64,000 bases of DNA from Bedellia somnulentella (taxonomy: Eukaryota > Arthropoda > Insecta > Lepidoptera > Bedelliidae). The notes under the pieces were generated by a model that was given only the letters and a program-made list of their open reading frames with translations, did no database searches and was not told where the DNA came from. Position 1 is the first letter of the stretch. Every line of letters begins with the position of its first letter. Both the position numbers and the translations under genes were made by a program. This document shows positions 35,575 through 45,208 of the stretch, one piece after another. The stretch is taken from positions 10,726,001-10,790,000 of the forward strand of contig OY755178.1 of the NCBI GenBank assembly GCA_963576735.1, read 5' to 3'.

Positions 35575-38500
35575 ATGAATCAGAATTACATCGATACGGG
35601 ACGGTTGATCGAGGAAGTTCGCTGTCGACCATTGCTATGGGATTCATCGGATGAATTTTATAAAAACAAAGATGCAAAAAATAAAGCTTGGGAAGAAGTT
35701 GGGGAAGCACTCTTTGGAGAAAATTATATAAAGAAAGACATAGGTATGTTTGTATTATTTTTATTAATTAATCTTATATTCGTATAAAAGTCGTTACTTA
35801 ATATTAACGTAGATTCAAATCAATTAAATAGGTACAGTACCCGCCACGAGACTTTGTGTTTGTGAAGTTAGCGACAAGTGGCTACGCAATAAATCAAAAC
35901 AGGTACGAAAGACGCAAGGTGTGCGAGCCGGCAAGGCGCGAGCGTCTTTGCTCTCGCTTTCGTCTATGCGTGCGTCTCGCTCATTTCGTTCACATGTACA
36001 GACTTGATTGCGCAGCTAACTTTACAAACACAAAGTCTCGTGGCGCGTATTGTACATTCCGATTCAAACTTGATGGCGGCTCGGAACATCACGCGAGTCG
36101 ATGCGCAGTACACAATATTAGGTATCAGCGGGGAGCGATTCAACTACTAACCTGCGCGTACCTGCACTAGTGGCTAATATCCGAGTCGCCATAAAGTTTG
36201 AATCGAACTGTATTAGAATATATGTCTGTCTTGCCACGACACGCTACCAGCGGGCGATATAAAATAATCAGCAAATACCTCGCGTAGTGTGTTTCCTGTT
36301 CTAGAAACTAGCTGAATATCCATGTCAATTAAACCAGTAATGCTTAGTGAATCATTTTCATTGTAGCCGTCTCGCACTCTGATAAAATTGTGTAATACGC
36401 AACAAGCTTGAACTATAGTTTTTGCATTGGAGAAGCTGGCATTCATTGGTGTGTGAAACACTCTAAATTTGTTTGATAATATCCCAAATGTACACTCTAT
36501 GTACCTCCTGGCACGACTTAGACGGTAGTTGAATATCTTTTGTTTGTAGGTCATATCGTTTCGAAGATAAGGTTTCATGACATAGTTTGATATACCAAAT
36601 GCTCCATCACCAACTATTACATGAGGTGCTACTATATTAGATCCTTGCAAGTACTTTGGAGCCGGTAATCCTAAATTATTTCTTTCCAACTGTTGAAATA
36701 GTTCACTGTTTTGGAATATAGTGGAATCAGAGTTTTTACCGCAAGAACCAATGTTGACATAAGTAAAGCAATAGTTGGCATCACACATTGCCAGAAGGAC
36801 AATAGAATAAAAATTCTTATAATTGTAAAACATTGACCCTCCACCTGCAGGATTAATTATTCGTACGTGTTTACCGTCTATTGCCCCACAACAGTTAGGA
36901 AAGTTTGCATTCATCTCAAACTCTGCACTAATACGTTGCCACATTTGTGTTGTTGGTTGAGGAATGCATTCTTCCCGTAGTTTCTCCCATATCTCAATGC
37001 AAACTTCCTTGACGATATTGCTTATAGTAGTAACTCCCATTCTGTACGTGACATGTAGATCGGAATATGTGTTGCCAGTTGCCAAAAATCTGAAAAAAAA
37101 AAGCAGTGTATTAAACGGTCGCCTCTAATATAAATTAACAAACTACGAATATTTAATACTAGTTAACTTAAATAAACAAGTTTAGTTTTGTTATGTAACT
37201 AGTTAAATACAGTTTACAACTGTATTTAACTCTACAATGTATGTGAATAATTGAGACATTACACGAATATTTTAATAACTAGTTAAATACAGTTGTGAAC
37301 TGTATTTAACTTCAATATTTCGATTACTAGTTAAATACAGTTATTTCGTGTAATGTCTCAATTATTCACATGTAGAAAGAAGGATAGAATCAATAAAAAG
37401 TATAGGTGGTAAGCACGTGTGTCACACGTAAGTACATAATATTATTTTACTTCAAAAAAAAGTGAAGTACATAATAAATTAAAATTTACTTAATTAAAAA
37501 CTCAGGCAAATATGTGACACGCCTAACCACTTATACTGTTTTTTATTCATACCCTACTTTCTACTAATTCTACAAATATTATAAGTGTGGAAGTTTATTT
37601 GTAGCTCAATTACGATATCACCACTGCAGGGTTAGCCAAGTGGCAAGCGTTTTACATTTTGCGAGCGTTTCGAACGCTCGCAAAATGTATGGAAATAATT
37701 GTCGAACGATATCCCACGTAGTCGTATCAAATTATCCTATATAATGTACATATACCTATATACTGAGGTTTCGTTCGACTGAAAATGACACTTGGCTACC
37801 AATACATAATTTGATACGACTAAGTCACGTGGGATATCGTTCTATTAATTATTTTCATACATTTTTGCGAGCGTTTCGATCACGTTTCGATTCAACGCTT
37901 GCCACTTGGCTAACCCTGCTGGACCTGTTTTGCTAATCGATACTGTTGACTGTGTGTTGATTTAAAAAAATTAAGGTATTGGTTAACTTTTTATTGTTTT
38001 TTTTTCAGATAAGCTCTTACGTCAACGATGGAAGTCTGCAAGAGACGGATATTTTAAAACTAAAGCGAATATGAAAAATACACCATCCGGCAGCGGTGCA
38101 AAAACAGTTAAAAAATATATTTATTTCGAAGAATTGAAGTTTCTTGATCGTACCACTGAAAACGTAGTTTCAGAATCCTTGAACAACATTGATGAATATT
38201 CAAGTTCATCAGAAACTCAAGCTCAAGTAACAATGAACGCAGATATTCCTGGCTCTTCTCAAAACAGTTTTACTACGGTGGCTGACCAAGATAAACCGAC
38301 ATGGGCTCGCAAGAGAAAAAATACACGGCGGATACCAGAGAACTCCATGTTTGAGAGGCAGTTAGTAGATTTATTGGACAAAAATATGCCAGACATAAGC
38401 TCTGACGATTTAGCATTTTTTAATTCTCTTGGTCCAATTCTAAAGTCGTTTAACAGTTATGAAAAACTTTTATTTCGTTCGAAAGTGTTGCAAATTGCTA

Positions 38501-38952
38501 TGGATCTTTCCGCGCCACATTCAGTGGGTACGACGTCGACATCAAATTTTGTAACGCCAGCTAATGAATCTAATGAATATTCCAACATATTGTCGCCAGA
38601 AAATGTCTCAAATTCTACTATTATATCACCAATCTCTAATTCTAATGATACTACTACGCAACCAGGTTATCAAACATCACATCAATATGCCAATATCATG
38701 TCACCAGAAAATGATTCTAATTCTTCTAATGTAATGTCTGCAACCGTCTCAATACAGCAGAGCTATCAATCATCATATTTTTCAAACTTAACGTTACCAG
38801 CTAACGGATCTGTACCTAGTGAGAGCACGCAGCAAGACTATCAATCTGCAAATCAATATGAGTCTCATTCTACAGTCATCAATTCTGTTCAGCAAAGCTG
38901 TGAAGAAATAAACCACTTTCCTACTACTGCATCAGAAAACGACAATTTCTAA
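35575..38952 (+). CDS. Harbinger MADF-domain DNA-binding protein (two exons)
   Basis: Exon 1 is 35575-35743 and exon 2 is 38009-38952. The intron 35744-38008 starts GTATGT and ends in a T-rich tract plus CAG. The joined length is 1113 nt (370 residues), in frame across the junction. The N-terminal ~90 residues form a MADF (Myb/SANT-like) domain: RLIEEVRCRPLLWD, AWEEVGEALF, then across the junction KLLRQRWKSARDGYFK and SGSGAKTVKKYIYFEELKFL. The rest is Ser/Asn/Gln-rich with a conserved-looking LLFRSKVLQIAMDL segment near residue 200, as in BESS-like tails. In PIF/Harbinger elements such a second protein helps the transposase enter the nucleus and bind the ends. The start at 35575 is chosen because the MADF domain begins there; an in-frame ATG at 35494 is possible. 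A polyadenylation-type AATAAA lies near 39105. The intron encloses exon 2 of the opposite-strand transposase. Confidence 0.88.
35831..36056. repeat. Foldback with ~42-bp arms in the MADF intron
   Basis: 35840-35872 (cccgccacgagactttgtgt...) pairs with 36015-36047 with two mismatches in 33, and pairing continues more weakly outward. The centre is GC-rich. MITE-like; lies between MADF exon 1 and the end of the transposase. Confidence 0.75.
36057..36207. repeat. Second foldback beside the transposase stop
   Basis: Arms 36057-36084 (ttccgattcaaacttgatgg...) and 36181-36207 are imperfect reverse complements. Ends 6 bp before the transposase stop codon (minus strand). Confidence 0.7.
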
Positions 38953-39464
38953 TTTTGTTCAGCAAAGCTGTGGTGAAATATATTACATTTCAAATATTAA
39001 CACCAGGAAACGACAATTTCTACTAAATTTCATTTCAACGAGGGTTACGGAGCGAGTACTTTTTCATTGTTTGTTTTTTTTTTATTTGTAAACACAATTT
39101 AATTAATAAAGTAATTACTTAAAAATAAAAAGTATTTTTATACAACTTACCTTAAGGTAATCGCCAACTTTTCAACTGGTTCTATAGGGACTCGACGTAA
39201 ACTTGATCGTTTTAAATTATGTTCTATCTTGCAGAGTAATTCATCAAATGATGTTGTAGACAGACGGAAATGTTTGAAGAATTTGTCACCATGTTCTCTT
39301 AAATCCGAAAACGATGTAGAGAATGCGCCTCTCAGAAACCTAGTGGCATTGTAAGGATGTACTTGTAGTCGTCGTTGTCGTTGCTTTTTTTTCCATAGGT
39401 AATATAATATAACAAATGCGAGAAGTCTCATTACGACTGTACGAGGCGGCAAACCGCGTAGCAC
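36213..39464 (-). CDS. PIF/Harbinger DDE transposase (two exons)
   Basis: Exon 1 is 39464-39151 and exon 2 is 37089-36213 on the minus strand. The donor AAG/GTAAGT sits at 39150 and the acceptor, a T-run plus CAG, at 37090-37092. Joined length is 1191 nt (396 residues), in frame, giving the family hallmark TLRFLATGN across the splice. Exon 1 supplies the N-terminal helical region (HFRLSTTSFDELL). Exon 2 carries DDE_Tnp_4 motifs: CCGAIDGKHVRI (first Asp, about residue 197), VIVGDGAFGIS (second Asp) and RRYIECTFGILSNKFRVF (Glu). It would cut the element out and insert it at TWA targets in the nucleus. No stop or frameshift is seen, so it may be active. The intron encloses exon 2 of the MADF gene. 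Exon 1 alone is duplicated at 43871-44184. Confidence 0.93.
37241..37371. repeat. 27-bp perfect inverted repeat in the shared intron zone
   Basis: Arms 37241-37267 (atgtgaataattgagacatt...) and 37345-37371 are exact reverse complements. The interior and left flank contain gttaaatacagtt / aactgtatttaac palindromes, repeated at 37201-37230, 37284-37311 and 37330-37342. It lies where both genes' introns overlap. Confidence 0.88.
37627..37918. mobile_element. Palindromic MITE in the shared intron zone
   Basis: Terminal repeats CAGGGTTAGCCAAGTGGCAA and beyond, inverted at 37894-37918. Further inward gatatcccacgtagtcgtat pairs imperfectly with its mirror at 37819-37845. Flanking CTG on both sides (37624-37626, 37919-37921) may be a 3-bp duplication. 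292 bp, non-coding. Removed from both mature transcripts by splicing. Confidence 0.8.
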
Positions 39465-39913
39465 TGAACTCGTTTTATAGTTTCGAGCGGGTCATCCGCG
39501 AGCTTGCGAGCCGCGCTTACCACCCGCGCGGACGGTAAGCGTGACTGTAAAACCAGCCTAAAATACGTTATTGCACATCACAAAATAAATATTTATAGAA
39601 TTTCAGAACAAAAGTGCAATTGGCGGTCTTATCACTAAAAGAGATTTAATGGTAAGATCAATAAAAAATCATCATGTTAGGTAAATGTTCAAAAACATGG
39701 AGGAACAAGTTATTTTGCTTTAATATAATCTTGTTATCCGAACTAACAGTTAAAATATTTCACAGAGATTATGTTCGTAAATGTAAGTATGGTCTAATCA
39801 CTTAGAAAAAACTTTTCCAGACAACCTTCAAATAAAAGTCAGCTGTTATGTTTATTATTTTATCATTATTATTTATATATTTTAATTATTTATTATATTT
39901 TATCATTATAATT

Positions 39914-40163
39914 GGCCGTGTAGTGCCGGCTTAGAATGTCGCTACCCCTTTAAACCCACGGATGTCGTCAGAGGCGACTAAGGGTATTGGGGCTTTTAAT
40001 TGGATTTTTGGGCGATGCGGTTGGAGACCTATCACCAAAAACCTTTATTTTTACCATCTTTTCCCCACTCAACTTCCAAAAGTGGCTGAGGAATTTATAA
40101 TTCCTTAGCTCTGGTTACCCCTTCTAGGGAAATATAGCCGTGAGTATATGTATGTATGTATAT
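39914..40163 (+). mobile_element. SINE-like repeat (first of three local duplicates)
   Basis: Complete copy with head ccgtgtagtgccggcttaga and tail gccgtgagtatatgtatgta. Copies at 49824-50073 and 51834-52083 arose by duplication of the surrounding DNA, not by new insertion, because the flanks are the same. Confidence 0.88.
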
Positions 40164-40797
40164 GTAATTAATAAAACAGTTTCGCAATCCGAAACTTTCG
40201 CATTCATTATGCATACTGTAGCTATAAATTGTTATATTAAAAATATTCGGGCAAAAACATTTCACGTAATTTTAGCTTGTTCCCAGGACCGTAAGTAATG
40301 TTTACGAAAATGCGACGAAGTGCGAACCGAAAATATAACAAAAAGCAGAAGGAAACCGTTCCTATTATGGGGCATGATTTATGCTAGTTATACCCAGAAT
40401 AGTGGAAAAATATATTTGCAAACACAACATGTACGTTCAATTTTATCAAATCCTTTTTTATTTGTATGAGGTTTTACTTTAAGATGTGGTTTTTCGGTTG
40501 CATGTATTTTCGACAGAATCAACACATTCATATTTAAAGAAAATAAATTGCATCCCACACCCAAAGCCGTCTTTAACCTATTGGAGGCCCTGGGCATATG
40601 AGAATAATGGGGCCCCTATGACTTTGACAGAACATTATTTTGTAAGAATAAACAAAGAAAGTAGATAAGCGAGTTTCCAGATTCATTTTTCGACCCGATC
40701 ACGATCTTCCGAGTAAATCTTAGCTATGTCTGTTGTCGAACTAGAACTTCAGCACGTTAAAATACAAAAAATATAGTTATTAGGCTAGTAGAATCGT

Positions 40798-41170
40798 TTT
40801 TAGGGTTCCGTACCAAAAGGTTAAACGGGACCCTATTACTAAGCCTCCACTGTCTGTCTCCATTCCATACTGTATCTCATAGCTAGAAATCTGAAATTTT
40901 CAAACAAGATGTATTTTCTTTGCCGCTACAACAACAAATACTAAAATATTAAGGGGGACCCCTTAATATTTTAGTATATATATACTATAAACGTATTTTT
41001 TGTTCAATACAAAATCACTTAATATATTACCTTTTAAAATATTTTTTTAACGACAATAAAGTAAATATTAAAGGGGGGCTCCCATGATTTAAGCACAAAC
41101 GTGGTTTTCTATATAGATGATGGAACGCAACCCTTAGTCCGCGAGCCGACTCGCTCTTAAGCGTTTTTTT
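40798..41170. repeat. Repeat of the ttagggttccgtacc type nested in the hAT element
   Basis: Starts tttttagggttccgtaccaa, continues acgggaccctattactaagc and ends near ccgcgagccgactcgctctt. This start and end are familiar from a widespread lepidopteran interspersed repeat. The identification is from memory only. Confidence 0.5.
40939..40976. repeat. 38-bp near-perfect palindrome
   Basis: Arms tactaaaatattaagggg (40939-40956) and its exact reverse complement (40959-40976) are separated by two bases. It lies inside the hAT element. Confidence 0.9.
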
Positions 41171-42186
41171 AGAAATTCACCTCTTTCTATTTTTTGTAAC
41201 CAACAGCAACGTTTATATTTTATTTACGTTTGTAAAAAAATAATACCTTTAATATTTTGTTGATTAAATACAACGTATAAGAAATCGACACATGATAGAC
41301 ATAACTTTTAGAGAATTTTACGTACTTAGTATTCCATTCAATTGTATTTTTATATATTTTAATTTGTTTAGCTGTAAAAGCAGTAAGCAAATTGGTATTG
41401 TAGTCAGTAATTTAGGTTCGATGTATACGAATCGAAAAAGTTCTTTGGCAAAAAAGGTTGGTTATCGTCTCGTAATCTAGCAGAGGCGAGGGGGCCCCTA
41501 TCGATCCCGGGGCCCTGGGCACTTGCCCAGAGTGCCCAGTGGGAAAGAGGGGCTTGCCCACACCACTGAAAATCACAAAACGCTAGCAGATTTCTGTATT
41601 CCAATACTATTTCTAAGAATCATACCTGTCGTAACTTATTCAGTTTGGCCCTACTATTATTGTTTTAAAAATAACAAAATACACTTATCATTTATCTTAT
41701 GATTGCTTCGTATACATTTAAATCAGAAATTTTCATACAATTAACTTACGTCTTTTATTACAAGAAGGGGGTAGCAATAATTGCAATAAAATGATAATCT
41801 CAGAATCTTTACTGACATTGAAAGCAGAGAAAAAATATAGTCTCCTAAATCCCGCTCTAATCATTTAAAATGCCCCAGATTGCTCAGTTGTTTCACTCAA
41901 CTTCAGTCGAGAGATTTTGGTAAGCGCTATTTTAGGCAAACACTACACGGTATATTGATATTTTACAATACTACGTTGATGGTAGCCGCAACTAGCGGCT
42001 CTACGCGCCTTTTGAAGCACGAAAACATCTTGGTTTTTGGATAATCACGTGTATCAGCTGCGTATCAAAATTTCTTATCTAATAATATTAAACAAATCGA
42101 ATTTTGGGATTCACCCCTTGGGAATGTAACCCTAAACTTACGGGTTAATTAACCATTGGACCACAGGTGAAGTACTTTATTATAGA

Positions 42187-43067
42187 CTAGTGGATCGGCC
42201 CCGCTTCGCACGGGTACCGTAGTTTTAAAAATATCGGAGGTTTTTTCAATCACTGCTCAAGCGTTATGAAATTAGCGCTTTTACTACATGTCTGAATATA
42301 GTGTAACTTTGTGATTTTGAAACCGCTTTTATGACGGTTCAGATCAGTATCTCCGAAATTAAGCTAATTTTTAGGTTCTAATTGAGGCAACTACTGGCGC
42401 CATCTAGTATGTAATATGTAAATTTGTAGGATTTGGTTTTGATCGTGTACGACTATTATGTTTCATGTATAATTTTGGTGTTTCTATACCGATTTCTATG
42501 ATTCTTTTTTTATTGAGTAGGTAATAACGTTAACCTTTTAAATAAGTGATTGAGAGTATTATAAACATAAGAGAAAACAAATATTATCAGAATGCTCTGA
42601 ACTGCTAACCTATCAGGAGTTACACGTGTTTTTGTGAGTCAACCATAAAAGATAGACATATGCTCTTGCGGACTATTTTTTAGTCAATTTTATGTAAAAT
42701 TTTCCGTCAACCGTGATTTCTATGTAACTTTAACCACTAAGGCTGCACACGCGACGGAAAAATGAGTAACTTCTCCCGTTTTCCCAAAATTTCCCAATAT
42801 TCCCCTTCACTACTCTGCTGAAAAGTAAACTATAACCTGCTTAGGAGTATGAAGAATAAATGTGCCAAGTTTCGTCAAAATCTGTCGAGTAGTTTTTGTT
42901 TCCATAAGGAACATACAAACCGACAGACAGTCAGACAAAAATTTTACTGATTGCATTTTTGGCATCAGTATCGATCCCTAATCACCCCCTGATAGTTATT
43001 TTGAAAATATATTTAATGTACAGAATTGACCTCTCTACAGATTTATTATAAGTATATAGGTAGAAGA
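42187..43067 (-). mobile_element. Non-autonomous Helitron, first duplicate
   Basis: Minus strand: 5' TCTTCTACCTATATACTTAT at 43067; 3' hairpin cccgtgcgaagcggg then gccgatccactag at 42187. Unit B has the empty site ctattatagatgac (A/T junction at 28370/28371), which fixes both ends. Same family as 31258-32223. Confidence 0.9.
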
Positions 43068-43813
43068 TGACTTAAATATAGAACCATAGTAGTGGCTATA
43101 TTTTCGCGAGGTCAGCGGCAGGTGTAGGTCAGTTGTTACCGCAATACTGAGTGTAGAAACATACATTCATCATTTATTTTGAAGCCAACCTTTCCTGTTT
43201 GCTTCCGAACTAAATGTTGAATCCTTTATGTTGTTTAACAATGTAATTTCTGGGTAAACAGCATTTCTAAGAAATGTTTTATGACGCGTTTCTTTCATTT
43301 TTGCATTTTCATCTTTTGGGGTAATAGCACTTACTAGTTAATGTTTTGTATCATTTTAATTCGATTAGTGTAAGAGTAGGCGCAAAAAACCTCGATGTCC
43401 TACTTTTTCTTCCCTATCTTTTGTTTTAGCTGTATCAATCAATTTGGTCTGAAAATAAAATGTTAAGTCAGCAGTAAAATATTTATAAAGGAATCACATA
43501 ATCTGTTATGTTGCTGCAGTCAATTTTTTTTCCGAAGCAACTACAGCTCTATTGATTATTTTCTTTTTTATTTATTTTTAAAAAGTAAATAAGTTCCGTT
43601 AAATTTCTGAGAACGCAAATTGATCAACTTTAAAGTGAAGCATTTATAACTAAGTTATTAAAGCAATGTTCTTATGTAATGTAGCACTAAATCGGTAAAT
43701 AAATGAGCACGATAAGAAAACAACCTAAAATTCACATGGCTTAGTTGAACTCAGTCAAAATTAGAAAGAAATCACGTGAATAAGTTGGTCAAAGAAAAAT
43801 GTGGGTACTCTGA

Positions 43814-44278
43814 ACAATTTAATTAATAAAGTAATTACTTAAAAATAAAAAGTATTTTTATACAACTTACCTTAAGGTAATCGCCAACTTTTCAACTGGT
43901 TCTATAGGGACTCGACGTAAACTTGATCGTTTTAAATTATGTTCTATCTTGCAGAGTAATTCATCAAATGATGTTGTAGACAGACGGAAATGTTTGAAGA
44001 ATTTGTCACCATGTTCTCTTAAATCCGAAAACGATGTAGAGAATGCGCCTCTCAGAAACCTAGTGGCATTGTAAGGATGTACTTGTAGTCGTCGTTGTCG
44101 TTGCTTTTTTTTCCATAGGTAATATAATATAACAAATGCGAGAAGTCTCATTACGACTGTACGAGGCGGCAAACCGCGTAGCACTGAACTCGTTTTATAG
44201 TTTCGAGCGGGTCATCCGCGAGCTTGCGAGCCGCGCTTACCACCCGCGCGGACGGTAAGCGTGACTGTAAAACCAGCC
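43814..44278. mobile_element. Duplicated right end of the Harbinger element
   Basis: 465 bp identical in layout to 39094-39558: right terminal repeat, transposase exon 1 and its splice donor, followed by the same TAA. It lacks everything else, so it is an orphan end and cannot transpose alone. Confidence 0.92.
43871..44184 (-). pseudogene. Orphan Harbinger transposase exon 1
   Basis: Encodes the same 104-105 N-terminal residues as 39151-39464 with an intact GTAAGT donor, but no exon 2 follows on the minus strand. It came from the 4720-bp tandem duplication. If transcribed it could splice only to unrelated acceptors. Confidence 0.92.
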
Positions 44279-44289
44279 TAAAATACGTT

Positions 44290-44471
44290 TGTGGCGGACC
44301 TATCTCCTATCGGTGCGTAATGAAAGAAACAACTTGAGGAACGACTATTCTTTATTAAATTTCACATTAGACTGATACATTTTATTACATACACTATTTT
44401 CTAAACATAATACATTGCATCATAATTATTAGTCACTACAGTACATTGGCCTAAATATTATGCACGTGGCA
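44290..44471 (-). repeat. 3' LTR of the Kabuki-like element
   Basis: 182 bp; on the minus strand it begins TGCCACGTGCATAAT and ends GGTCCGCCACA (TG...CA). Matches 49287-49468. Confidence 0.93.
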
Positions 44472-44487
44472 TATATCTTCCCCCTTT
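44472..44487 (-). other. Polypurine tract
   Basis: On the minus strand AAAGGGGGAAGATATA lies directly before the 3' LTR, the plus-strand primer site of LTR elements. A second similar tract (AAAAGGGGGAGATATA) lies about 150 bp upstream at 44620-44636, inside an imperfect duplication. Confidence 0.85.
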
Positions 44488-44841
44488 ATTTGAAATTTTA
44501 TATAGAAGTAGCGTTATTATGCAGAAAGTAAAATTGTAAAGGTTCAAAAATGTAAAACAGTAGTAAGTAAAAGTATAAAAATGTATATGGCATAGTGTAA
44601 AAATATTACAATTATATCTCCCCCTTTTATTTAATTTTTGTTACAAAAGGTCCCTATTTAATCGAAATATATAGTTCAGATTTTTTTTTGGAAAAGGTAA
44701 AATTGTAAAAAATATCAAAAATAGTACAGTAAAATAGTACACAAAAGTGTTAAAATATTAAAAAAAGCTTAGGATTATACATGTCTATATTATTAATATT
44801 TCCGTACCTACTTTATAACGGCACTATTTTCACTTCACTAA

Positions 44842-45150
44842 CTACACTATCACTTGCTGCGCTGTGAAGCTTGGCTGGCCACGGTCGTCTCTGGCCACCA
44901 CCGCAGTGGCCGGGCTGATGACGGGCAGCTCCCGAAGCTCTCGACGCATGTAGTTTCCATATTGATACTTGCATCGCTTCCACATGAAGTAGAGTACCAT
45001 AAAAATTAGGATAGCTGTGATTGCGATCATATAAGTCTCCAGGCTGTCGGTTTGATGTTTAATGGTCTCTGAAGCTGCTGCTGAATTGCCCGCACCATTT
45101 TGGGCAATTATAATTTCTTCTCTCGCAATTCTGCTAGTGCCTTTTCCCAT
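44842..45150 (-). CDS. Small transmembrane ORF downstream of pol
   Basis: A 102-codon frame starting 58 nt after the pol stop. The N-terminal ~38 residues are polar, then comes a hydrophobic segment YMIAITAILIFMVLYFMW (about residues 40-57), a basic juxtamembrane KRCKYQYGNYMRRE, and a ~35-residue tail. This is the layout of a single-pass membrane protein without a signal peptide. I recognise no family. It is too short to be a full envelope protein and lacks an ectodomain, cysteine pattern or cleavage site. It might be a relic of an env C-terminus or an accessory protein. Length, ATG and position suggest it is real rather than chance, but no homologue was checked. Confidence 0.6.
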   Translation of the reverse strand: MGKGTSRIAREEIIIAQNGAGNSAAASETIKHQTDSLETYMIAITAILIFMVLYFMWKRCKYQYGNYMRRELRELPVISPATAVVARDDRGQPSFTAQQVIV

Positions 45151-45208
45151 ATTGTTACTTTGACAAACTATTTAATGGAAAAATTCGTGCGTGATAATCG
45201 GCGACAAA

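Larger units (their letters stand above)
34596..39558. mobile_element. Complete PIF/Harbinger DNA transposon with two genes
   Basis: 4963 bp. The terminal inverted repeats start GGCTGGTTTTAyAGT and continue imperfectly. Flanking TAA lies at 34593-34595 and 39559-39561, the 3-bp duplication usual for Harbinger. The unoccupied target is in unit B at 26418-26432 (cgaatatgaaatacg, TGA instead of TAA). It encodes a MADF-domain protein (+) and a DDE transposase (-), both apparently intact. The genes converge and interlock (see their entries). Its introns and flanks hold several foldback segments. Its right 465 bp is duplicated at 43814-44278. Confidence 0.93.
40562..41556. mobile_element. Non-autonomous hAT-like element
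   Basis: 995 bp. The 8-bp direct repeat CCCACACC at 40554-40561 and 41557-41564 is the duplication size of hAT elements. The ends CAAAGCCGTCTTT and (inverted) CAAGCCCCTCTTT form imperfect terminal repeats. Units A (14648) and B (26983) have the empty site cccacaccactg. No transposase frame. Confidence 0.85.
39094..43815. repeat. First copy of a 4720-bp tandem duplication
   Basis: Starts within the Harbinger (just beyond the MADF coding end) and ends at ggtactctgaaca. The second copy starts at 43814 with the same acaatttaattaataaag and, once later insertions are discounted, ends at 54737. The breakpoints share the three bases ACA, suggesting microhomology-mediated joining. The copies are almost identical, with only isolated differences noticed. 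Confidence 0.88.

Noticed and set aside
36213..37085. Domesticated host HARBI1-like gene
   Set aside because: The coding exons lie inside a complete element with terminal repeats, TAA duplication and a paralogous empty site, so this is a transposon gene.
44842..45150. Envelope gene making the element an errantivirus-like retrovirus
   Set aside because: Only 102 codons, with no ectodomain, signal peptide, cleavage site or cysteine pattern.
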